Counted from the stretch's first letter, positions 8,393 to 16,399 are shown. The stretch: 64,000 nt of DNA from Lachnospiraceae bacterium (GCA_016294075.1 JAEDCQ010000002.1:248001-312000); one strand, 5' to 3'. Numbers and translations are program-made. The notes: generated by a model not told the origin, from the letters alone.

Positions 8393-9526
8393 ATGTATTA
8401 CTTAATGAATAAAAACAAGATTGTTGCGTCATTCAAAAAAAGCAAAGATCCTTTAGTGGGTGGATTTCAAATAATAGATTCTGAGCAGGATGCATTACCG
8501 ATTGGTTTTGAGGATATTAATGCATGGCTGGATAACAGACAGGTTGGAAAACATAAAAAACATATTCGTGAGCTCATGGCGGAATGTGGCTGCTTATCAA
8601 CAGAGGGTTATATTCGTATAACACATGGAACCACATTAAATGATACATTTTGGGTAAAAGAAGAAAGTGAAGCAATCAGCTGGGAAAAGGTATCTCTTTT
8701 TACAAATGAATTTGATGATGTAATTGCACGTATTTCCTTTGAAGGAAGTGGTCTGTACGGACAGAAATTCTCGTCAACAACTCCAGAATTTAGTACGGAA
8801 GGTTCTTTTGAAAAATGCTGGAAAAGAGAAAATAAAGATATATTTCTGTATAAAAGAGGTTCAAGCGGAGCAAAAAATACCGGATTAGAACCATTTTCAG
8901 AAGTGTATAGCTCCCAGATTGGAAGGGAAATCTGCGATAACGTGATACCATATCAACTGAGTAAGCTTCATGGAAAAGTGGCATCAAAATGCGAACTGTT
9001 TACTTCTGAAAAAATTGGTTTTGCACCGCTTTCCCTGATAGCAAAAAAGAAGATGACGCCAAGAGAAATATTGGATTATTATACGTCCATAGGCAGCGAG
9101 GATGCGTTTAGGAGAATGATAATATTTGATGCCATAACTTTTAATACGGATCGACATATGGGTAATTATGGGGTTATTTTTGATACGGATACTTTAAAAG
9201 TTATTGGTATGGCACCCGTTTTTGATGAAAACTTGTCGCTGCTTCCGTATGCGGAAGAGGAAGATTTTAAAAATATAGGTGCTTATATGAAAACAAGAGA
9301 ACCGGCAATTGGCGAAGATTTTGTACAATTGGCCAAAGCATTGTTGTCTGCGCCTATACGTGCAGAACTGATAAATTTAAAAGATTTTCAATTTGAAATA
9401 TTGGAAAGTGAAAATTTTCCTGTAAAGCGCGTAAAGATTTTGGAAGAGCTGGTGCACAGACAGATAAATGGTATACTTGATAAAAGTAAATTATATACTA
9501 TGGATGTGTTCCCGGAAGTATTATGA
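8393..9526 (+). CDS. HipA-like serine/threonine kinase
   Basis: The 377-residue protein has the HipA kinase fold. A candidate ATP lysine is in IFLYKRG (K154), the catalytic loop is NTDRHMGN (251-258) and the metal-binding segment FDEN (277-280). HipA enzymes phosphorylate translation or DNA-related targets and usually pair with an HTH antitoxin HipB. No HTH gene is adjacent here, so it may be an orphan or belong to the HipA-like group found without a classical antitoxin. The start has a perfect AGGAGGTGA site. The aldo/keto reductase gene follows 22 bases later and may be co-transcribed. Confidence 0.8.
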   Translation: MYYLMNKNKIVASFKKSKDPLVGGFQIIDSEQDALPIGFEDINAWLDNRQVGKHKKHIRELMAECGCLSTEGYIRITHGTTLNDTFWVKEESEAISWEKVSLFTNEFDDVIARISFEGSGLYGQKFSSTTPEFSTEGSFEKCWKRENKDIFLYKRGSSGAKNTGLEPFSEVYSSQIGREICDNVIPYQLSKLHGKVASKCELFTSEKIGFAPLSLIAKKKMTPREILDYYTSIGSEDAFRRMIIFDAITFNTDRHMGNYGVIFDTDTLKVIGMAPVFDENLSLLPYAEEEDFKNIGAYMKTREPAIGEDFVQLAKALLSAPIRAELINLKDFQFEILESENFPVKRVKILEELVHRQINGILDKSKLYTMDVFPEVL

Positions 9527-9548
9527 GATACTAAGGAAAGGAAAACAT

Positions 9549-10466
9549 ATGGAGACGTATACACTTAATAATGGAATGAAAATCCCGGTAATAGGCTTTG
9601 GGTGTTATAACGCGAAAGCGGGTGATAATTATCAGATTATCAGAGATGCCATTGATTCGGGATATCGATTTTTTGATACTGCCTCCGTATATGAGACGGA
9701 GAGAGAGCTTGGAAGAGCTATCAAGGATAGCAAAATTCCCAGAGAAGAGTTTTTTATACAGAGTAAGGCTTGGATTGATGAAATGGGTACAGAGGGCGTG
9801 AATGCTGCAATTGAACGTACACTGTCAAGACTTCAGATGGATTATGTGGATGTATATCTGATTCACTGGCCACGTCAGTTGCCTGAATATAAGGGAGCAC
9901 CGGGACATCCGGAGGTAGAGTATTGCAGTCCGGAATACTCGGCACGTGAGGATTGGAAGAGTCTTACAATCGAGACCTACAAGGCAATGGAGGCATTGGT
10001 TGATGCAGGAAAGATTAAGGGCATTGGTCTTAGTAACTTTTTACCACATCATCTTATTAATATCTTAGCTAATTGCAGGATAAAACCGGTTGTGGATCAG
10101 CTTGAGGTACATCTTGGATATACACAGGCTACAGCAGTTGAATATGCCAAGAAAAATGGTCTTGCTGTGCAGGCATGGAGTCCGCTTGGAAGAGCAGATG
10201 TGTTTGGAGAACCATTCTTTAAGACAATTGCTGATAAGTATAATGTATCGGTAGCCCAGTTGGGATTACGTTTCCTGTATCAGATGGATATTATTCCATT
10301 GCCTAAGGCTACCGCTAAGGAGCGTCAGAAGCAGAATTTGGATATTTTTGATTTCGCTATCAGCGAAGAAGATTTCTATATGATTGCATGCATGGTTCCT
10401 GCCTTCTGGCAGAAGGAGCATCCGGATTTCGTAATTCCTAAGCGTGGATGCTCAAGAGAGCAGTAA
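9549..10466 (+). CDS. aldo/keto reductase
   Basis: A 305-residue NADPH-dependent oxidoreductase of the AKR superfamily, a cytosolic TIM barrel. The catalytic tetrad is visible as D43 (FFDTASVY), Y48, K73 (QSKAW) and H106 (LIHWP). LSNF and the late PLPKAT segment resemble the cofactor-binding region of the family. ATG 9549 is preceded by AAGGAAAGG; the longer frame to 9468 overlaps the kinase gene and lacks a site. The substrate is unknown and there is no link to nearby glycan genes. The 3' end is followed by the duplicated CotH leader. Confidence 0.85.
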   Translation: METYTLNNGMKIPVIGFGCYNAKAGDNYQIIRDAIDSGYRFFDTASVYETERELGRAIKDSKIPREEFFIQSKAWIDEMGTEGVNAAIERTLSRLQMDYVDVYLIHWPRQLPEYKGAPGHPEVEYCSPEYSAREDWKSLTIETYKAMEALVDAGKIKGIGLSNFLPHHLINILANCRIKPVVDQLEVHLGYTQATAVEYAKKNGLAVQAWSPLGRADVFGEPFFKTIADKYNVSVAQLGLRFLYQMDIIPLPKATAKERQKQNLDIFDFAISEEDFYMIACMVPAFWQKEHPDFVIPKRGCSREQ

Positions 10467-10524
10467 GAGATTCAGACAACATATGGATTCAGAACAAATG
10501 TAAAGCAAATCTTTATTGCGACTG

Positions 10525-10883
10525 CAATTGGGCGATATTTGTAGTTTTAATGAAAAAACGCCCAAAAACATACATAAAAGAGTCAAAAATAAGACAAATA
10601 TTCAACATTTTGGGCAGGAGAGTGGATGCAATTCATTTTGAGCCCAATTTATTGTATGATTTTGGGCTGAGAAAGTATTTTGATGTAAAATGCGCCCAAA
10701 CAGCATCCAAACAGCATCCAAACAGCAACCCAAACAGCAACCCAATTACCCTGTTTCTCAATATAAACTAAGACCTGTAGTGATTAAGATGTCCCGAAGA
10801 AAAATATTTGATTTACTGGCAATTATTATATTGGTTCTGCAGCTGTTTTTATATACGATATACAGTATCTGTAAAGAGCAAAT
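10525..10883 (+). repeat. duplicated CotH leader, copy 1, with three 38-nt inverted units
   Basis: This segment is a diverged copy of 14316-14709. It contains three inverted units of TTGGGC-N26-GCCCAA, each spanning exactly 38 bases (10528-10565, 10610-10647, 10662-10699). A tandem run of CCAAACAGCA(T/A) follows at 10695-10745, then the first codons of a CotH-like gene. The copy at 14316 leads into an intact CotH gene; this one does not. Confidence 0.85.
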
Positions 10884-10905
10884 ATTTATTTTACAATTTC
10901 AATAA
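10789..10905 (+). pseudogene. truncated CotH-like gene, first 38 codons only
   Basis: ATG 10789 opens MSRRKIFDLLAIIILVLQLF, nearly identical to the N-terminus and membrane anchor of the intact CotH protein at 14615. Similarity is lost after KEQI and a stop follows at 10903-10905. No kinase domain follows, so this is a fragment left by duplication or deletion. Confidence 0.8.
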
Positions 10906-10941
10906 ATTATTTAGTGCAGATGGATAATAGGGGTAATAGAC

Positions 10942-11163
10942 ATGATTACAGTCGAATTAACTAGAAAAATAGATTTGCTTCCTCAAGAATCTTATGTAAA
11001 AGTAGAAAATCTTGTAGAACAGCTTTTAGCACTTAATGCGCAGAATAAGAGAGAGTGCGCTTTCAGAACTTTTATGGAGAAAATGGATGCAGTAGAAAAA
11101 TCTGTACTTGAAGATGGGTATTTTTCGGAGGAGGAAGTAGAGGAAGAATTGACTAAAGTATGA
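10942..11163 (+). CDS. small antitoxin-like protein
   Basis: A 73-residue acidic, helical protein: MITVELTRKIDLLPQESYVK, then VENLVEQLLALNAQNKR and an acidic tail EEEVEEELTKV. The pattern of a short beta strand, helices and a charged C-terminus resembles antitoxins of RelB/Phd-like type II pairs, and what follows looks like a damaged RelE/ParE toxin. It probably binds toxin and operator DNA if still expressed. The start has AGGGGTAAT upstream. The assignment rests on size, composition and context rather than a diagnostic motif. Confidence 0.5.
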   Translation: MITVELTRKIDLLPQESYVKVENLVEQLLALNAQNKRECAFRTFMEKMDAVEKSVLEDGYFSEEEVEEELTKV

Positions 11164-11295
11164 AATTAAGAAAATAACATATTCTTCGGTTGCATTATCA
11201 AAACAAAAAGCAATCAAAAGAGAGATAATTGAACATATGTGATTATTTTATTTACCGAATTATGGAAACCATTGATTATTGGGATGAAGATTAAA
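11164..11295 (+). pseudogene. RelE/ParE-like toxin remnant, frameshifted and shortened
   Basis: Directly after the antitoxin stop, an ATG frame ends within five codons. The shifted frame reads YEIKKITYSSVALSKQKAIK to a stop, and a further frame reads DYFIYRIMETIDYWDED to a stop at about 11294. These look like the beginning and end of a RelE/ParE toxin of about 100 residues with the middle lost. No active toxin is expected. Confidence 0.45.
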
Positions 11296-11301
11296 GTGAG
11301 T

Positions 11302-11351
11302 AAAAGAATATACAGATAATAAATCAGGCAGCTATATTAGCTGCTTTTTTT
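11302..11351 (+). terminator. terminator hairpin, second copy of the 6525 repeat
   Basis: Stem 11328-11344 (GCAGCTATATTAGCTGC) is followed by a T7 run. The preceding AGAATATA...TAAATCAGG matches the sequence before the terminator at 6525-6570. Confidence 0.8.
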
Positions 11352-11444
11352 GCACGAACAGAACCGCTCAGGTCTTTTCATGTTTTAAATTATTCCATAA
11401 ACGTTTTTTATTCACCTTAAACGAACAATAAGTAACCCCCAACC

Positions 11445-11454
11445 GGAACTATAG
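11445..11454 (+). promoter_or_regulatory. GGAACTATAG upstream motif, copy 1
   Basis: GGAACTATAG followed by CTCTTTGTAAGATTTTCTTT lies 74 bases before the coiled-coil gene. The same motif and T-rich flank occur before the Hint-like gene (12649), with another copy at 12627. It is probably a shared operator or promoter part. Confidence 0.4.
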
Positions 11455-11527
11455 CTCTTTGTAAGATTTTCTTTTGTTATGTAAAATTATAGGTATAGCA
11501 GGTGCAGTGAAACATGAAAGGCACGAC

Positions 11528-12583
11528 ATGTCGGTAGTGTATGAGGCAATAGGCAGTGTTTTACTGAATAATCCAATCGAATGCTTGATATTGATACCAT
11601 GCAGGCAAAAGGCTAGTGCGAAGCGTGAAGTGGACCGGGCTGAGCGTGAATATAATGATGCCCTGAATGATGCAATTTCTCAGGTACAGGAAGCGAGAAG
11701 GGTATATGATAAAGCTTTTGTTGATGCAAAGCGCGATTTGGATAAGGCACAGAGAGATGTGGACGATTTGCAGCGTCAGGCAGATAAGGCAATCTATGAA
11801 TTGAAGCATTTAGCTTGGTATGAATATATCTACAAATCTGCATATCTGAGCGCGGAAATTGCCGGTTTGGAGACTGCTTACGGTGTTGCAACAGGAGTTC
11901 TGGAAACCTGTAAAGCTGTTGTTACAGCCGTTCAATACGGTACGGAGTATACAGCATGGGAGGCCGCAGAGGCGACACTTCAGGCAGTAAAACACGGCGT
12001 AAAATATACCGCCTTTGAAAGTGCAAAAGGTGTATTGGAAGCAACAAAAGTCGGAGTGGAATATGCTGCGTTTGAGAGCGCAAAAGCCACTTTGGATGCG
12101 GTAAAAGTGGGTACGGAATATACGGTATGGCAGTCTGCTTTGGGGGCACTTGAGGTAGTCAAAACGACAGGCGATACTGCACTAAAAGCAGCAGAATATT
12201 CGTTGGAGCATATAGGAGAGACGGAGGTTTATATAGCATTGGAAATCTGCAGGCAGGCGCTACTTGCGGTTGGGAAAAGCACGGAATTTTTTGCGTTTGA
12301 GAGCGCAAAAGCAGCATTGGAAGCTGTAAGAGTCGGAAGTGAAACCATGATGCGTATAGGTGAAGAACTATTAAAGGGCGGAACTTATGTATTGGACATC
12401 AGACGCATTTACCTGTCTTCTTCTTTAAAGAGATTGGAAGACGGCAGTCTTTTTCAGGCGGAAATTGATCTGCTTCTGCTTGGAACGGAACATAAACTTT
12501 CTCTGGACTGTGATTTATCAGACGGAGTTCGTTTTTTGGATGCGCTTTTTACTAATGTCATGCAGAGATTAAGTATAGTGTAA
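11528..12583 (+). CDS. repeat-rich amphipathic/coiled-coil protein of unknown function
   Basis: A 351-residue protein I cannot assign. After a short N-terminus it has a charged coiled coil (about 30-100; AKREVDRAEREYND, KAQRDVDDLQRQ). Imperfect 18-residue repeats of the type YTAFESAKGVLEATKVGVE follow between about 130 and 270, five or more copies with [FW]-E-[SA]-A and A-V-K-x-G as anchors. A C-terminal beta-like segment includes YVLDIRRIYLSSSLK and LSLDCDLSDG. The repeats look like apolipoprotein-type amphipathic helices that could bind membranes. ATG 11528 is preferred (AAAGG seven bases upstream) over a TTG at 11474. It shares an upstream motif with the next gene. Confidence 0.6.
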   Translation: MSVVYEAIGSVLLNNPIECLILIPCRQKASAKREVDRAEREYNDALNDAISQVQEARRVYDKAFVDAKRDLDKAQRDVDDLQRQADKAIYELKHLAWYEYIYKSAYLSAEIAGLETAYGVATGVLETCKAVVTAVQYGTEYTAWEAAEATLQAVKHGVKYTAFESAKGVLEATKVGVEYAAFESAKATLDAVKVGTEYTVWQSALGALEVVKTTGDTALKAAEYSLEHIGETEVYIALEICRQALLAVGKSTEFFAFESAKAALEAVRVGSETMMRIGEELLKGGTYVLDIRRIYLSSSLKRLEDGSLFQAEIDLLLLGTEHKLSLDCDLSDGVRFLDALFTNVMQRLSIV

Positions 12584-12626
12584 ACTCTCCTTGGAGTAAT
12601 GACGAAATAAAATATATGTCAAAATA

Positions 12627-12658
12627 GGAACTATAGGTAATATAAATAGGAACTATAG
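12627..12658 (+). promoter_or_regulatory. GGAACTATAG motif, copies 2 and 3
   Basis: Two direct copies (12627-12636 and 12649-12658), 22 bases apart, lie 70-100 bases before the Hint-like gene. The second is followed by ACCTTTGTGTGTTTTCTTT, as at copy 1. Confidence 0.4.
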
Positions 12659-12727
12659 ACCTTTGTGTGTTTTCTTTAAAGGTAATAAAATTAATTTTAA
12701 TGAAAATTAGATATTATAGGAGGACAT

Positions 12728-13258
12728 ATGATAAGAGAACAGGAATACCATGCAATACAATATTTTCATAAAGAAACACGGTTAAGGTTGGCAGATGGAA
12801 GGGAATGCAAAATTCAGGATATCAGAGTAGGGGATATGCTTAGATCCGCCTCCGGGGAAATTCAGCGCGTTGTCAATATAATTAAGGGGTATGAAGAAAA
12901 GCTTGTCCGTGTGAAATTGAAGAATAATAAATATTGTATGGTTGTTGTAGATACAGAATTTTATACGGACAAAGGAATTGTGAACCTTGAAAAATTGCAA
13001 AAAGGGGACAACGTTCTCCTGCAGGCAGGACATGAGGTTGTGCCAATTGTGTCAATAGAGAAAATCTCATACAATGATTCGGTATATGGGCTTTTCTTAG
13101 AGGATACAACAGAACTATTATCAAATGGATTTGTAATCGGAGAAGATGAAACAGCAAAATTGCAGGCTGAGAAGGATTATTTAGAAAAAGAATTAGAAAT
13201 AATTTTGAAACGAAAACAAGAAGTGGATGAAAAATTGAAAAAAATGCAGTGCGAGTAG
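12728..13258 (+). CDS. Hint-like domain protein with C-terminal coiled coil, probably catalytically inactive
   Basis: The 176-residue protein follows the Hedgehog/intein (Hint) pattern: TRLRLADGRECKIQDIRVGD (about 17-36), then IIKGYEEKLVRVKL, FYTDKGIVNLEKLQKGDNV, and VYGLFLEDTTELLSNGFVIG near 118-137. A lysine/glutamate-rich coiled coil follows (140-176). Active Hint domains start with Cys or Ser and have a T-x-x-H; here the start is YFHKETRL and the T-x-x-H region reads VVDTEFY, so self-splicing is unlikely. A perfect AGGAGG precedes ATG 12728. It may work with the coiled-coil protein upstream, whose promoter region shares its motif. The role is unknown. Confidence 0.65.
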   Translation: MIREQEYHAIQYFHKETRLRLADGRECKIQDIRVGDMLRSASGEIQRVVNIIKGYEEKLVRVKLKNNKYCMVVVDTEFYTDKGIVNLEKLQKGDNVLLQAGHEVVPIVSIEKISYNDSVYGLFLEDTTELLSNGFVIGEDETAKLQAEKDYLEKELEIILKRKQEVDEKLKKMQCE

Positions 13259-13468
13259 CACCCAATCCTTAAACTAATGATTATTTGCATATATAGTACA
13301 AATGTATGAATATAGCGCGTAATATTGTGCAATATATAGAAAAAAATTTAAGTGTTGAAATAAAATAACAAAACATATATCATAAAAATATCTCAAAAAT
13401 AATAGAGTATGCAGGTATATGTTTTAAAATGTTGCATATTATAATTTAATTAGGTGGGAGATTAAAGA

Positions 13469-13831
13469 ATGTACATTTATATCGAAATCGAAGATTTGGT
13501 AGCGAATGCATTTATAGATTTGGTTGAAAAGAAGAATAAGAGAGAGATTCTCTTTAGCGAATTAGATGAGTATGGGGCCAAAGTAATTGAGGCATTAAAC
13601 AGCGACGGAAATACGAATGCTGTATTGGTAGTATCTCGAGAAAGCCAGATAGCCATGATTGAAGATTATTCAGATATGTTTGAAGGATTCGAAAAGGATG
13701 GGGCAAAGGGAATTAGATTGCTTGAGGGCGTAGAAACAATTGATTTGTGGACTCGATTCTGTGCGTCGCTATCTTTAAAAGTACTTAATGCGTTTAAAAA
13801 ACAGAGTACAAAGGATGTTTTAGGAGTATAA
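13469..13831 (+). CDS. small protein of unknown function, paired with HD-domain gene
   Basis: A 120-residue mixed alpha/beta protein (MYIYIEIEDLVANAFIDLVE...) with no motif I recognise. It starts at ATG 13469 after AGGTGGGAG and ends two bases before the GTG start of the HD-domain gene, whose ribosome site lies in its last codons. The two are therefore translationally coupled and likely act together. It has no signal peptide or membrane segment, so it is probably cytosolic. Confidence 0.55.
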   Translation: MYIYIEIEDLVANAFIDLVEKKNKREILFSELDEYGAKVIEALNSDGNTNAVLVVSRESQIAMIEDYSDMFEGFEKDGAKGIRLLEGVETIDLWTRFCASLSLKVLNAFKKQSTKDVLGV

Positions 13832-13833
13832 TA

Positions 13834-14286
13834 GTGGCAAATAAGAGATTTAAAGATCCGATATACGGCTATATAGAAATTGATGAAAAATTAATAACGC
13901 AGGTGGTGGACAGTGCAAGCTTCCAACGCTTGCGTGACGTTATGCAAACAAGTTATTCGCCATTATACGCTTCGGCAGTACATAATCGATTTGTTCATTC
14001 TATAGGTGTCTACCATCTTGCTTGTATCGCTTCCAAGGCATTTCGTAATAAAGAACTTCGTATCATTATTCCCCAAATTGAACAATATATTAATATATTT
14101 CAATTAGCGTGTTTATTGCATGATGTGGGACATGCTCCTTTTTCTCATACAGGAGAAAAATATTTCTTTGTATACTATGCAAGGAAATATGAAGGACAGC
14201 AGATTAGTATCAGTAACCTGAGAAAACAAATGTTATATTTTGCGAATGAGATAAATATAGACAGGGAAAGCATAAATTATAAGTGA
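13834..14286 (+). CDS. HD-superfamily phosphohydrolase, C-terminally truncated
   Basis: The 150 residues match the N-terminus of YwfO/SAMHD1-like HD hydrolases: FKDPIYGYIEIDE, then QRLRDVMQ, HNRFVHSIGVYH and the metal-binding LLHDVGHAPFSH. Complete members have about 400 or more residues and hydrolyse nucleotides or phosphates. Here the frame ends just before the duplicated CotH leader begins at 14316, so the C-terminal two thirds were probably lost by the event that brought in that segment. All visible HD residues (H, HD) are intact, but activity is doubtful. The GTG start has AGGAG seven bases upstream. An upstream partner gene is coupled. Confidence 0.7.
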   Translation: MANKRFKDPIYGYIEIDEKLITQVVDSASFQRLRDVMQTSYSPLYASAVHNRFVHSIGVYHLACIASKAFRNKELRIIIPQIEQYINIFQLACLLHDVGHAPFSHTGEKYFFVYYARKYEGQQISISNLRKQMLYFANEINIDRESINYK

Positions 14287-14315
14287 TTAGGTGGTATTTA
14301 TCAGACAGAATGGCT

Positions 14316-14709
14316 ACAATTGGGCGATATTTGTAGTTTTAATGAAAAAACACCCAAAAACATATATAAAAGAGTCAATAATAAGACAAATGATCAACAT
14401 TTTGGGCGAAAGAGAAGATGCAAGTCATTTTGCGCCCAGATTATTGAATGATTTTGGGCTGAGGAAGTATTTCGATGTAAAATGCGCCCAAACAGCCTGG
14501 AGGACCAAATTGCGCCCAAACAGCCTGACGCCTGCAGAAAGTATTACCCAAACAGCCTCAAGACTCCTGTTTCTCAATATAGACTAAGACTTGTATAAAA
14601 AGGTAGTAATTAAGATGTCCCGAAGAAAAATATTTGATGTATTGGCAATTTTCATATTGGTTCTGCCGCTGTTTTTATATACGATATACAGTATCCGCAA
14701 AGAGCAAAT
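14316..14709 (+). repeat. CotH leader, copy 2, with three 38-nt inverted units
   Basis: This is a diverged copy of 10525-10883 and the 5' region of the intact CotH gene. The three inverted units are at 14320-14357, 14402-14439 and 14454-14491, each spanning 38 bases (units 1 and 2 each carry one mismatch). Several CCCAAACAGCCT repeats follow (14486-14560). It may act as a structured leader RNA or a protein-binding array controlling CotH. Confidence 0.8.
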
Positions 14710-16321
14710 CAGCTATTTCCCGCTGGAAGAGATTTCTTTTCTGACTGGGGAAAATAATTCGCAGGAAATTACCTTATGGCATAATGAAAATGATGGGAGA
14801 TATTATGTATTTCTGCCATCCGGAGAAACGGAAATTTCTCTTCAGCTTCCGCCGGAAAGCCGCCTGAAGCTGAACCGGGAAATGTATGATGACGGAGATT
14901 ATATTACAAATATAGAGCCCGGAGAGGCAGTAGAAGTTTCTTTGTGTACAGAGGATAATCATGTAATGTCATCCGGAGAAGTGATTTTCTTACAGAATGA
15001 TTCGATAGCAACCATGTTTGTTACGGCACCAAAATATTTTACAACAGATCAACTGGTAGAAGGCAAAGAGGATAAAGTTAAGGTAAACATAGATTTATAT
15101 GACAGCACCGGGAAGTGGGAGCTTAGCAGCGACTGTACCTTAAAAGGACGTGGTAATTCTTCGTGGGATGCCGAAAAAAAACCGTATTCACTGTTGTTTG
15201 ACGAAGATGTATCAATGCTCGGGATGAAGGAACAAAAAAAATGGGCGTTGATTACAAATGGAGCAGATAATTCTTTTTTAAGGAACAAAATTGCATATAC
15301 GCTGGCTGAGGAAACCGGTAGCCGTTTTACGCCGCAGGCAGAATATGTAAATGTATATGTAAACGGAAGCTTTCAGGGGATTTATTTGTTGACACAGCGT
15401 ATATCGGAAAAGAATGGCTGCTTAAAATGGGATTATAATGAGCAGAATTTTCTGTTTGAAATTGATGAACGGTATGAAGAAGAAAATGACTGGTTTATGA
15501 CGGAAAACTACGGCATTGTTTATTCTTCAAATAAACCTGTGAATGTGAGACAGATTTCTGAAATGGAAGCACGATTCGAAAGGATGCTTGAGGTTTTTGA
15601 AGGAAAGAGCATTCCGGAAGAACAATATATGGAAAACTGTAAGCAGTATATAGATGTCCCTTCGTGGATTAAGCAGTATATGATAGGAGAATTTCTTGTT
15701 AACGTTGACCTCGATTATGCGAGCCAATATTTTTTCTCAGAAGGAGAAAATCCTGTTTTGTATGCCGGTCCGATTTGGGATTATGATAACTCAATGGGCA
15801 TTTTTTCAACGATGAGCTGTTATGATATTTCTCCGTATCTGCAATGGGCAGAGGGGAGAGAAGGAAGCTGGTTTGCTAAGCTGATGCAGCATGAAGCATT
15901 TCGGGAAATGTATGTTGATTATTATGAAAATACATTTTCAAAATTGATTACGGATATGATAGAAAACAAAATTCCGTCATATGTAGAGCAAATGGATACA
16001 TCCATGTACATGGATTCCATAAGATGGTCATCAGGTGCAGATTGTTTTTCGGATGAGGTGAAGCAGATTATAAACTGGCTGTCAGAGCGAAAGCAGTTTT
16101 ATGATGATTATTGGAAAAACTGGGATGATTATGTGAAAGTAACATTTGTAGAGAATCTGGGAAAAGACTACGTGTATTGTATGAAGAAAGGCGAGAAATT
16201 AGAGCAATATCCGCAAAGCTATCTGTACGGTGATACCGTGTGGACAGACGAGGAGGGTAATGAGATTCCCGTAGGGACATACATAGCGGAGGATGTCAGG
16301 CTATATCCTGTGTATCAATGA
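14615..16321 (+). CDS. CotH-family kinase-like surface protein
   Basis: A 568-residue protein anchored by one N-terminal membrane segment (about 6-26). The CotH kinase-like domain includes LKGRGNSSW (176-184), KKPYSLLFDE, WALITNGADNSFLRNKIAY (about 210-228), VNVYVNGSFQGIYLL and the metal-binding GPIWDYDNSMG (W388, D389, D391). A small C-terminal domain (about 510-568; VTFVEN..., GTYIAEDVRLYPVY) resembles bacterial repeat/InlB-type folds. CotH proteins phosphorylate secreted proteins in spore coats; the many copies in gut Clostridia are surface proteins with unknown targets. ATG 14615 follows AAGGTAG. A duplicated, truncated copy of its leader and start lies at 10525-10905. Confidence 0.85.
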   Translation: MSRRKIFDVLAIFILVLPLFLYTIYSIRKEQISYFPLEEISFLTGENNSQEITLWHNENDGRYYVFLPSGETEISLQLPPESRLKLNREMYDDGDYITNIEPGEAVEVSLCTEDNHVMSSGEVIFLQNDSIATMFVTAPKYFTTDQLVEGKEDKVKVNIDLYDSTGKWELSSDCTLKGRGNSSWDAEKKPYSLLFDEDVSMLGMKEQKKWALITNGADNSFLRNKIAYTLAEETGSRFTPQAEYVNVYVNGSFQGIYLLTQRISEKNGCLKWDYNEQNFLFEIDERYEEENDWFMTENYGIVYSSNKPVNVRQISEMEARFERMLEVFEGKSIPEEQYMENCKQYIDVPSWIKQYMIGEFLVNVDLDYASQYFFSEGENPVLYAGPIWDYDNSMGIFSTMSCYDISPYLQWAEGREGSWFAKLMQHEAFREMYVDYYENTFSKLITDMIENKIPSYVEQMDTSMYMDSIRWSSGADCFSDEVKQIINWLSERKQFYDDYWKNWDDYVKVTFVENLGKDYVYCMKKGEKLEQYPQSYLYGDTVWTDEEGNEIPVGTYIAEDVRLYPVYQ

Positions 16322-16399
16322 GCGGGAAAACGGTGTTAATACAAATATCGATTACAGATAGATAGGAATATAAAGGCTTGATAATTTGTTTTTAAACCA

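Noticed and set aside
11561..12162. Several antisense frames across the coiled-coil gene
   Set aside because: They arise from the repetitive sense sequence and lack starts, ribosome sites and family resemblance.
12728..13258. Active intein or polymorphic-toxin Hint module
   Set aside because: The first catalytic Cys/Ser and the T-x-x-H histidine are missing, and no extein or toxin domain is fused.
14291..14587. Open frame in the CotH leader copy 2 (and the like frame at 10448-10771), whose translations look similar
   Set aside because: The two peptides agree only because the DNA is duplicated. Differences are mostly amino-acid-changing, starts differ, no ribosome site is present, and the inverted 38-nt units explain the conservation better.
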